Source: an uncultured Oscillospiraceae bacterium (GTDB taxonomy: Bacteria > Bacillota > Clostridia > Oscillospirales > Ruminococcaceae). Taken from it: a DNA stretch of 8,545 nucleotides. The notes under the pieces are model-generated. The model was given only the letters and a program-made list of their open reading frames with translations, did no database searches and was not told the DNA's origin. The number at the start of each line of letters is the position of its first letter. Position 1 is the first letter of the stretch. Below are positions 1-5,370 of this stretch, piece after piece. A program made the position numbers and the translations under genes. Where the stretch lies: NCBI GenBank assembly GCA_910578755.1, contig CAJTSZ010000087.1, positions 1 through 8,545 of the forward strand, written 5' to 3'.

Positions 1-97
1 GGAAAACGAGGATGTCAAGTATTGCCCCCACGGCAGGCCCATTGCCCGCATTTTAACAAAAAGGGATTTGGAAAAAATGTTTGGCAGAACAAATTAA
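1..97 (+). CDS. mutL: DNA mismatch repair protein MutL, C-terminal end (partial)
   Basis: Only the last 31 codons are present; the first complete codon is at 2 and the stop TAA is at 95-97. The tail contains CPHGRPI followed by LTKRDLEKMFGR. The CPHGRP motif is the conserved C-terminal metal-site motif of MutL and PMS2 proteins that have the nicking endonuclease, as in Bacillus MutL; E. coli MutL lacks it. From family knowledge, MutL links MutS mismatch recognition to strand incision, and in organisms without MutH it makes the cut itself. This protein is therefore inferred to be the endonuclease type. Its position 30 bases before miaA matches the common mutL-miaA gene pair. The N-terminal ATPase part lies outside the window and cannot be assessed. 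Confidence 0.93.
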   Translation, partial: ENEDVKYCPHGRPIARILTKRDLEKMFGRTN

Positions 98-110
98 ACA
101 AGAATTACAA

Positions 111-118
111 AAAGGGGG
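111..118 (+). promoter_or_regulatory. Ribosome binding site of miaA (supports a TTG start)
   Basis: AAAGGGGG ends nine bases before the TTG at 128. The miaA frame is open back to the mutL stop at 95-97, but no ATG or GTG occurs between that stop and the conserved P-loop. The TTG is the only start with a well-placed Shine-Dalgarno site that keeps the whole nucleotide-binding N-terminus. Confidence 0.7.
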
Positions 119-127
119 AAAAGTACC

Positions 128-1075
128 TTGAACAGCAAAATTCCTTTAGTTGTTGTGGCAGGGCCTACTGCATCAGGCAAAACAGACGTTGGTATTGCTA
201 TTTGCAGGCAGTTCCATGGGGAAGTGGTTTCTGCAGATTCTATGCAAATATACCAGCACCTTACAGTGGGTACGGCCAAGCCCACCTTGGAAGAACAGCA
301 GGGTATCCCTCACCATTTAATGGATTTTCTTCCCCCCTCCCAAAGCTTTAGCGTGGCCGAGTACGTTTCCCTGGCCCACAAAGCAATAAAGGAAATTTAC
401 AGCAGGGGCAAGCTGCCTGTTGTGGTTGGAGGAACCGGGCTGTATATTTCGTCCCTGGTGGATAATATACAGTTTTCTCAAAGCCAAACAAACGAAGGCT
501 TGCGCCAGGAGCTGGGAAAAATAGCAGCAGAGCAGGGTAACGAATTTTTGTGGCAGCAGCTTGCCGCTGTGGACCCCAAGGCTGCCCAGGCCATCCACCC
601 CAACAATGTAGGAAGGGTTGTCCGCGCCTTGGAGTTTTACCAAACAACGGGAAAAACCATCTCCCAACAGCAGGAGGATTCCAAAAAAACCCCTTCCCCT
701 TACCAGCCGCACATGATTGGCCTAAATTATAAGGACAGGGAACTGCTGTACCAGCGCATAGACCTAAGGGTGGAGCTTATGCTGGAAAACGGCTTGGAAA
801 ACGAGGCCCGCTGGCTTATGGAGCAGGGGTACGCCGCCACCGCTTCCCAGGCCATTGGCTATAAAGAAATGTTCGATTATTTGCAGGGGAAGGAGCCTCT
901 GTCCACTGCCATAGAGAAAATACAGCAGGGCAGCCGCAGGTATGCCAAGCGGCAGCTGACATGGTTCCGTAAAGACCCCCGAATCCAATGGTTTTTTCCA
1001 GATATTTATACAGAAAAAAGGGAATTAGTGGAAGATATGCAGAAGTACCTGGCAAACAGATTAAAAATGTGCTAA
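128..1075 (+). CDS. miaA: tRNA dimethylallyltransferase MiaA
   Basis: A 315-residue protein of normal family length. MiaA transfers the dimethylallyl group of DMAPP to N6 of adenosine 37 in tRNAs that read codons starting with U. This gives i6A, the substrate for MiaB, and stabilises codon-anticodon pairing. Visible motifs are the P-loop GPTASGKT at residues 12-19, SADSMQIY at 35-42 with the likely catalytic Asp37, the GTAKP element at 48-52, GGTGLY at 101-106, AIGYKE at 242-247, and the C-terminal tRNA-binding stretch SRRYAKRQLTWFRK at 269-282. The start is a TTG, giving MNSKIPLVVVAGPT, and it has a good ribosome site upstream. The gene lies 30 bases after mutL and is probably co-transcribed with it. 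The usual neighbour hfq does not follow. The assignment is secure. Confidence 0.97.
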   Translation: MNSKIPLVVVAGPTASGKTDVGIAICRQFHGEVVSADSMQIYQHLTVGTAKPTLEEQQGIPHHLMDFLPPSQSFSVAEYVSLAHKAIKEIYSRGKLPVVVGGTGLYISSLVDNIQFSQSQTNEGLRQELGKIAAEQGNEFLWQQLAAVDPKAAQAIHPNNVGRVVRALEFYQTTGKTISQQQEDSKKTPSPYQPHMIGLNYKDRELLYQRIDLRVELMLENGLENEARWLMEQGYAATASQAIGYKEMFDYLQGKEPLSTAIEKIQQGSRRYAKRQLTWFRKDPRIQWFFPDIYTEKRELVEDMQKYLANRLKMC

Positions 1076-1112
1076 GCTGTTTACAGCAAATACCCGCCCC
1101 ATTTTCTTTGGT

Positions 1113-1145
1113 TTGACAAAATTTTCAAGTAGCATTTGGTAAAAT
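1113..1145 (+). promoter_or_regulatory. Possible sigma-A-type promoter upstream of the HlyD-like gene
   Basis: A perfect TTGACA lies at 1113-1118 and a TAAAAT at 1140-1145, in an AT-rich gap between miaA and the next gene. The 21-base spacing is longer than the 16-18 expected. Either the true -10 is a weaker hexamer nearby or this is not a promoter. A promoter here is plausible because this is the largest gap before the yggS-sepF unit, but the match is imperfect. Confidence 0.3.
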
Positions 1146-1222
1146 AATACAGTAAAAAAGAGGAACAATGTCATTACCCTTGCTGCAAGTGGCTATAAAT
1201 AATATAAAGAGGAATTCTGTAA

Positions 1223-2449
1223 ATGAAAAACTATGACATAAAAGCAAGAATAGCTTTCCTTGTTTTGGGATTGATGGTTTTGCTATATATTGGGTACCAG
1301 GTTTCCCGTGTGGGCAATAAAGAATTTCTAACGGAAACAGCAGAATATGACACAGTGGCCGATACCATCCGCACCGAAGGCTTCGCTGTTCGTGACGAAC
1401 TTACCATTCCTTTGGTTACAGATGGTGTTTTGGTTTATAATTATGGCGACGGTGATAAGGTGGCCATTTCTTCCATATTGGCCGAGGTTTACAGTACAGA
1501 AGAAGCCGCCCAAAATAAGCAGCGGGCAGAAGATGTAAAATCCGAATTGGAAAACTTGCAGAAAATACAGGAGATGGCCACAGCAAGCCATTCCAATATT
1601 GAACTCCTTTCCTCCCAAATTAACGAAAAGGTGGGCAAGTTAATTGATATTACCCACAGCGGCGTTGTAGAAAACCTTTTGGAAGAAAAAGAAGATATTA
1701 CCTTTATGCTCAACAAAAAACAGGTGGCCCTGCACAAGGAAAATAGCTTTGATAAACGTATTACATACCTTTCCAACCAGCTGGATTATTTGCAGGAAAG
1801 CGCCAGCAGCATACAAAAATCCTTAAAAACCCCGGCGGAAGGCTATTTTTGCCAAGTGGTAGACGGTTACGAAAACATCTATACCCCGGACAAAATAGTG
1901 GATATAACCGCAGAAACCTTTCATCAAATGTACACTATTGAAGCTGCTAAGCAGGGCGAATATGTGGGAAAAATTATTAAAAACCAAAATTGGTATTTTG
2001 TAGTCACTGTAAAAGGGAAGGATTTGGAAAAATTTCACGGTTATTCCTCCGCGGTTTTGGACTTTGGCCTTAGTGGCGGGGAAGCTATGGATGCAGAAAT
2101 TTACCAAATTATAGGGGATGAGGACGACAAGGATGTTGTTATTATTTTTAAATGTAAAAATATCAACGAAAGCCTGCTTTCTATCCGCAAGCAGGCCGTG
2201 GATATTACCTTCCGTACCTATTCCGGCTTAAAAGTAAGAAGGGAGGCCCTTTGCTACGAGCAAAGTGTCCTTGGGGTATATGTATTGGAACGCAATGCCA
2301 TTGTCCGCTTTAAGCCAATCAATGTCATCCGCAACCAAGGCAGCTATGTCCTTTGCGAAGGCATTGGGGAGGATAACAACTGTTTAATGCGTTTTGATGA
2401 AGTTATTATTAACGGGGGAGATTTGGAAGATGGACAACAAATTAAATAA
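1223..2449 (+). CDS. HlyD-like membrane-fusion/adaptor protein, function unknown, next to cell-division genes
   Basis: A 408-residue protein with a short cytoplasmic N-terminus and one hydrophobic membrane segment at about residues 10-27, then a large extracytoplasmic part. The layout resembles the HlyD/membrane-fusion family. A first barrel-sandwich half lies near residues 48-92 (TEGFAVRDELTIPLVTDGVL). A Glu/Lys/Gln-rich helical hairpin, probably coiled coil, spans about 95-195. The second half begins with TPAEGYF at 203-209. Beta-rich domains follow, ending in a family-like strand LGVYVLERNAIVRFKP at 350-365. The ATG at 1223 has AAAGAGGA nine bases upstream. Family members usually bridge ABC or RND pumps to an outer component, but no transporter gene is adjacent. 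Its end overlaps yggS by 20 bases, so it is probably co-expressed with yggS and sepF. A role in the envelope or at division sites is inference from context. Confidence 0.75.
   Translation: MKNYDIKARIAFLVLGLMVLLYIGYQVSRVGNKEFLTETAEYDTVADTIRTEGFAVRDELTIPLVTDGVLVYNYGDGDKVAISSILAEVYSTEEAAQNKQRAEDVKSELENLQKIQEMATASHSNIELLSSQINEKVGKLIDITHSGVVENLLEEKEDITFMLNKKQVALHKENSFDKRITYLSNQLDYLQESASSIQKSLKTPAEGYFCQVVDGYENIYTPDKIVDITAETFHQMYTIEAAKQGEYVGKIIKNQNWYFVVTVKGKDLEKFHGYSSAVLDFGLSGGEAMDAEIYQIIGDEDDKDVVIIFKCKNINESLLSIRKQAVDITFRTYSGLKVRREALCYEQSVLGVYVLERNAIVRFKPINVIRNQGSYVLCEGIGEDNNCLMRFDEVIINGGDLEDGQQIK
2412..2420 (+). promoter_or_regulatory. Ribosome binding site of yggS inside the HlyD-like gene
   Basis: ACGGGGGAG ends nine bases before the ATG at 2430. 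This favours that ATG over the upstream in-frame ATGs at 2394 and 2397, which would add twelve residues not typical of the family. The site lies within the coding sequence of the preceding gene, consistent with translational coupling. Confidence 0.7.
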
Positions 2450-3137
2450 CTCTGTTGCGGAACAGGTGCAGTATATTAAAAACCAGGCCGCACAGGCGGC
2501 AGCGGCCTGCGGCAGGGCCCCGGGGGAAGTTCAAATAATGGCAGTAACAAAAACAGTGGCGCCAGAGTATGTAAACCAGGCAATTGCCGCCGGCATTACC
2601 CTGCTGGGTGAAAACCGCGCCCAGGAGCTATTGGAAAAATATGACCGCTACAATAAAGAAGGAGTGTCTATTCACTTTATTGGCCACTTGCAAACAAACA
2701 AAGTCCGCCAAATTATAGATAAAGTGGATATGATACATTCTGTAGGCAGCCTGCACCTTGCACAGGAAATTCACCGCCAAGCGGAAAAAATAGGAAAGGT
2801 TATGCCGGTCTTGGTGGAAGTAAACATCGGCGAGGAGGACAGCAAAAGCGGTATTGCCCCCCAACAGTTAATGCAGCTGTTGGAGGAGATGTCAAAACTT
2901 TCCCATATTTCTGTTCAGGGTCTTATGGCAATACCGCCAATTTGTGAGAAAGAAACAGAAAACGACCAGTATTTTTGCAAAATGGAACAACTCTTTATTG
3001 ACATAAAGCAAAAAAAATTAGATAATGTTAATATGAATATTTTATCTATGGGTATGTCCCGCGACTATCAAAGGGCAATTCAGTTTGGCGCAAATGTTGT
3101 GCGCCTTGGCACAGCAATATTCGGCAGCCGCCAGTAA
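2430..3137 (+). CDS. yggS: YggS/YlmE family pyridoxal phosphate homeostasis protein (PLPBP)
   Basis: With the ATG at 2430 the protein has 235 residues, the usual size for this single-domain, alanine-racemase-barrel-like PLP-binding family. Lys41 in AVTKTV is the expected PLP Schiff-base lysine. Other hallmarks are GENRAQE at 60-66, HFIGHLQTNK at 82-91, LSMGMSRDY at 205-213 and RLGTAIFG at 225-232, which form the phosphate-binding side. Members have no established catalytic activity; they buffer or deliver PLP and affect amino-acid and keto-acid balance. The gene overlaps the HlyD-like gene by 20 bases and precedes sepF by 58, matching the ylmE-sepF pairing known from Bacillus and many Firmicutes. 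Why it sits with division genes is not established. The identification is firm. Confidence 0.96.
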   Translation: MDNKLNNSVAEQVQYIKNQAAQAAAACGRAPGEVQIMAVTKTVAPEYVNQAIAAGITLLGENRAQELLEKYDRYNKEGVSIHFIGHLQTNKVRQIIDKVDMIHSVGSLHLAQEIHRQAEKIGKVMPVLVEVNIGEEDSKSGIAPQQLMQLLEEMSKLSHISVQGLMAIPPICEKETENDQYFCKMEQLFIDIKQKKLDNVNMNILSMGMSRDYQRAIQFGANVVRLGTAIFGSRQ

Positions 3138-3195
3138 TCAGTAATAGTACATTAAGTTGTGAATATATACCGTAAAACACAAAGGAGAATAAACC

Positions 3196-3645
3196 ATGGC
3201 TTTAAAGGACACCCTTAAAAATTTAATTGGAATTCCAGACGACGCTTATTATGACGATGAACTGGAAGATGAGAACCAGGCTGGTTCCGGAGATACTTTT
3301 CCACCAGAATCTCCTTTTAATACAAATAACGACCGTAAACATAACAAAGTAGTAAATATTCATGCTACAACCCAGCTCGCCGTTGTTTTAGTAAAACCGG
3401 AACGGTACGAGGACGCAAGTTCCATTGCCGACCACTTAAACGCCAAAAAAACGGTAGTGCTGAACCTGGAATCCACCAATAAAGATGTTTCCCGCCGGTT
3501 AATTGACTTTTTGTGCGGTGTTGCATACGCAAACGACGGCCAAATGAAGCGTGTCGCCAATAATACTTATATCATCACCCCGTATAATGTGGATATTATG
3601 GGCGATTTGCTTGACGAGTTAGAAAATAATGGTGTTATTTTCTAA
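3196..3645 (+). CDS. sepF: Cell division protein SepF
   Basis: A 149-residue SepF. The N-terminal MALKDTLKNLIGI looks like the short amphipathic membrane-binding helix of the family. An acidic, Asn/Pro-rich linker follows to about residue 50, then the conserved core from about 56. Core signatures are VVLVKPERYEDA at 63-74, a VVLNLES strand, SRRLIDFLCG at 99-108, the YANDG turn at 111-115 and a closing ITPYNVDI. Gly108 aligns with the glycine of the SepF polymerisation region (my alignment by eye). SepF polymerises and tethers FtsZ filaments to the membrane at the division septum, overlapping in role with FtsA. The ATG at 3196 has AAAGGAG eight bases upstream. The stop overlaps the next start by one base. 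Cys107 is a minor variation at a small-residue position. Confidence 0.97.
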   Translation: MALKDTLKNLIGIPDDAYYDDELEDENQAGSGDTFPPESPFNTNNDRKHNKVVNIHATTQLAVVLVKPERYEDASSIADHLNAKKTVVLNLESTNKDVSRRLIDFLCGVAYANDGQMKRVANNTYIITPYNVDIMGDLLDELENNGVIF

Positions 3646-4415
3646 TGGTTTCGCCTCAAAATTTTACCTCAAAAGAGGACAAGCTGTTTTTTGATAAATT
3701 GGCGGATTGGATCCACATCGTTCAAAAAAACTGGACAGAACGTTTTTCGTTTTTCCTGGACCAGCGGCAGCAGGCCGCAGCGGAGTACTATTTAAGTAAG
3801 GCGGGTTTTTCCCCTTACGCTTTTTATGGCGGCTATGGTGAGGCCCAGCGCAAGGTGCTGGGGTTGTTTTTGGAATACAGCGAGCCGGAGGAGAATTCCT
3901 TTCCAGTCCAAGCGGTAACGCTTCGCTTTAAAAAGGAGTACCAGCTTCGCCACCAGGATATTTTAGGCTCTTTAATGGCTTTGGAAATTAAGCGGGAGCT
4001 GGTGGGAGATATTTTGGTGGACGAGGGAATTGCCGTTGTTTTTTGTTTGCCGCCGGCAAACCATCTTATTATGAACGAGCTGGAAAAGGTGGGCAGGGTA
4101 GGCGTGCAAAAGGAGGAAGGCCGCCCCCAGCAGCTGCCCCAGGGGGTAAAGCTGCTGCCAATTACAGGGACGGTAAGTTCCATGCGGCTGGACTGCGTCA
4201 TTGCTTTTTTAGCCAACATCAGCCGGGAAAAATCCGCGGCGCTCATAAAAAGCGGTGCGGTCAGCGTTAATTTTTTTGAAAATAAAGAGGTGGAACAGCC
4301 TTTAAAAGAAAAGGATATTCTTTCTGTTCGTGGTTATGGGCGGTATGAAGTAACGCAAATAGGGGGGGCCACGAAAAAGGGAAGGCTGCATCTTACTTGC
4401 AGCAAGTATGTTTAA
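3645..4415 (+). CDS. ylmH: YlmH/RqcP family S4-domain RNA-binding protein
   Basis: A 256-residue protein of YlmH type. The N-terminal region has FLDQRQQA at 37-44 and GGYGEAQRKVL near 62-72. A middle domain has HQDILGSLMALEIKRELVGD at 103-122. A C-terminal S4 domain runs from about 179 to 245 (SSMRLDCVIAFL, then SREKSAALIKSGAVSVN). In Bacillus, YlmH is RqcP, which binds the stalled 50S subunit with RqcH and stabilises peptidyl-tRNA during alanine tailing in ribosome quality control. That function is inferred here by homology. The start ATG shares its A with the sepF stop (TAATG). No strong Shine-Dalgarno site is seen, so translation probably depends on coupling to sepF. ylmG, which separates sepF and ylmH in Bacillus, is absent. 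Confidence 0.94.
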   Translation: MVSPQNFTSKEDKLFFDKLADWIHIVQKNWTERFSFFLDQRQQAAAEYYLSKAGFSPYAFYGGYGEAQRKVLGLFLEYSEPEENSFPVQAVTLRFKKEYQLRHQDILGSLMALEIKRELVGDILVDEGIAVVFCLPPANHLIMNELEKVGRVGVQKEEGRPQQLPQGVKLLPITGTVSSMRLDCVIAFLANISREKSAALIKSGAVSVNFFENKEVEQPLKEKDILSVRGYGRYEVTQIGGATKKGRLHLTCSKYV

Positions 4416-4424
4416 AAGGGTGGT

Positions 4425-4455
4425 GCGCTAAAACAATAAAAGGTTTTGGCAGCGC
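4425..4455 (+). other. Imperfect stem-loop between ylmH and divIVA
   Basis: GCGCTAAAAC at 4425-4434 can pair with GTTTT at 4443-4447 and AGCGC at 4451-4455, with a three-base bulge (GGC). This gives a ten-pair hairpin with an eight-base loop. No run of T follows, so it does not look like an intrinsic terminator. It could be a processing or stability element in the ylmH-divIVA transcript, or chance. Confidence 0.3.
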
Positions 4456-4467
4456 CAGTGATAAAAT

Positions 4468-4475
4468 AGGGGAGG
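4468..4475 (+). promoter_or_regulatory. Ribosome binding site of divIVA (decides between TTG and ATG starts)
   Basis: AGGGGAGG is nine bases before the ATG at 4485 but only three bases before the in-frame TTG at 4479. The ATG start also gives MITPELI, which matches the short N-terminus typical of DivIVA. The ATG is therefore preferred. Confidence 0.75.
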
Positions 4476-4484
4476 CTCTTGGAT

Positions 4485-5240
4485 ATGATAACTCCGGAAT
4501 TGATTGCGTCCAAACGGTTCGATAAAGCCATGGGTGGCTTTCGGCAGGATGAGGTAGAGGAATTTTTAAATCAGGTTGCCGAAGAGTATGGGGCGCTTGT
4601 TAAGGAAAAAGAGGAATTGGAAGAAAAAATAAATCTTTTGGCTGAAAAAATTGAGCAGTACCGTGCAGATGAAGACAGCCTGCGCAGCGCGCTCATTGGC
4701 GCTCAAAAGCTGGGAGACAGCGTCATTCGCGATTCTAAAATAAAAGCGGAAAATATTTTGCGGGAAGCCACTGTTACTTCTGAAAAAATGATGGAGGAAG
4801 CCCAAAAAAACATTAAAAAAGAAGAAATTACCCTAATTAAAATGCAAAAAGAGGTGAGCAAATTTAAAAATAGATTGCTTACTATTTATAAACAGCATTT
4901 GGAGCTTATCAGCGCCCTTCCAGAATATTCTGCGGAAGAGGTTGCAGTAGACGAAGCCGCTGCCGCGGCAACCACCGCCCCAGAAACTGTGCCACCAGCG
5001 GCCCAGCAGCCCCCTGCTTTGCAGGAAGAAGCACCAGTAACGGGGGAAACCGTGGAGCTTGATTTTTCCGGCTTTGGGGAAAAGGAGCCCCGCCAGGAGC
5101 CGCTGAATTTTGCTGAAATAGAAGAGGAGCCAGAAACCTCCAATTCTAAATTTGGCCCCCTGAAGTTTGGCGAGGGATTCGATGTGGAACGGGACGAAGG
5201 GCAAAAAAACGCCCTGTTTTCCCGTAAAAAACATAAATAA
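4485..5240 (+). CDS. divIVA: DivIVA family septum/polar scaffold protein
   Basis: From the ATG at 4485 the protein has 251 residues. The N-terminal DivIVA domain reads MITPELIASKRFDKAMGGFR, then QDEVEEFLNQV. A long coiled coil rich in Glu, Lys and Leu runs to about residue 140. An Ala/Pro/Glu-rich, probably disordered stretch follows to about 190. The tail is acidic with short aromatic motifs (LDFSGFGE, KFGPLKFGEGFD) and a basic end. DivIVA oligomerises, binds negatively curved membrane at septa and poles, and recruits partners for division-site placement and wall growth; the partners here cannot be told. The tip loop that carries Phe17 and Arg18 in Bacillus aligns to Met16 and Gly17 here (by eye). 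The gene lies between ylmH and ileS, as in Bacillus. Confidence 0.94.
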   Translation: MITPELIASKRFDKAMGGFRQDEVEEFLNQVAEEYGALVKEKEELEEKINLLAEKIEQYRADEDSLRSALIGAQKLGDSVIRDSKIKAENILREATVTSEKMMEEAQKNIKKEEITLIKMQKEVSKFKNRLLTIYKQHLELISALPEYSAEEVAVDEAAAAATTAPETVPPAAQQPPALQEEAPVTGETVELDFSGFGEKEPRQEPLNFAEIEEEPETSNSKFGPLKFGEGFDVERDEGQKNALFSRKKHK

Positions 5241-5251
5241 AAAATAGTGGA

Positions 5252-5304
5252 GCAAAGCGAAACTGTTTGCACAGGGAAGGAAGGGCAAATAGCCCAAATT
5301 TGCC
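5252..5304 (+). promoter_or_regulatory. Possible structured leader upstream of ileS
   Basis: Short complementary segments alternate here: GCAAA at 5252-5256, TTTGC at 5266-5270, GGCAAAT at 5284-5290 and ATTTGCC at 5298-5304. Neighbouring segments can pair 1:2, 2:3 or 3:4. The 3:4 hairpin (7 bp, 7-base loop) is the most stable. This is attenuator-like geometry, but the stems are short and AT-rich. No T-box consensus AGGGTGGNACCGCG or other known aminoacyl-tRNA-sensing element is seen. Confidence 0.3.
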
Positions 5305-5315
5305 TGTACATCGGC

Positions 5316-5338
5316 TTTTTATTGTGAAACAATAAAAA
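5316..5338 (+). repeat. Perfect 10-bp inverted repeat before ileS
   Basis: TTTTTATTGT at 5316-5325 is the exact reverse complement of ACAATAAAAA at 5329-5338, separated by GAA. It lies 32 bases before the ileS start. It could be a weak hairpin in the leader, a protein-binding operator, or a weak AT-rich terminator-like structure. Its short three-base loop and AT content make a strong terminator unlikely. Confidence 0.5.
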
Positions 5339-5370
5339 ATTAAGATAAAATAAAGGGAGAGAACATAACA

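Noticed and set aside
22..351. Plus-strand open frame of about 109 codons near the window start
   Set aside because: It crosses the mutL end and the miaA start in another frame. Its peptide is low-complexity and unrelated to known families, while both overlapped genes have clear conserved motifs.
2394..2429. Upstream ATGs as the yggS start
   Set aside because: They would add twelve residues foreign to the family and lie before the strong ribosome site at 2412-2420.
4395..4406. CTTGCAGCAAG-like palindrome near the ylmH end
   Set aside because: It lies within codons for the conserved C-terminus, has a minimal loop and no U-tract, so it is likely chance.
4479..4484. TTG at 4479 as the divIVA start
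   Set aside because: The Shine-Dalgarno site would be only three bases away. The ATG at 4485 has ideal spacing and the expected N-terminus.
5322..5351. TTGTGA with an 18-base spacer and TAAAAT as an ileS promoter
   Set aside because: Transcription would start inside the ribosome site at 5355-5359, leaving no usable leader. The -35 match is also poor.
5241..5370. T-box riboswitch upstream of ileS
   Set aside because: No AGGGTGGNACCGCG-like antiterminator sequence, no strong terminator with a U-run, and the region is too short for a typical T-box leader.
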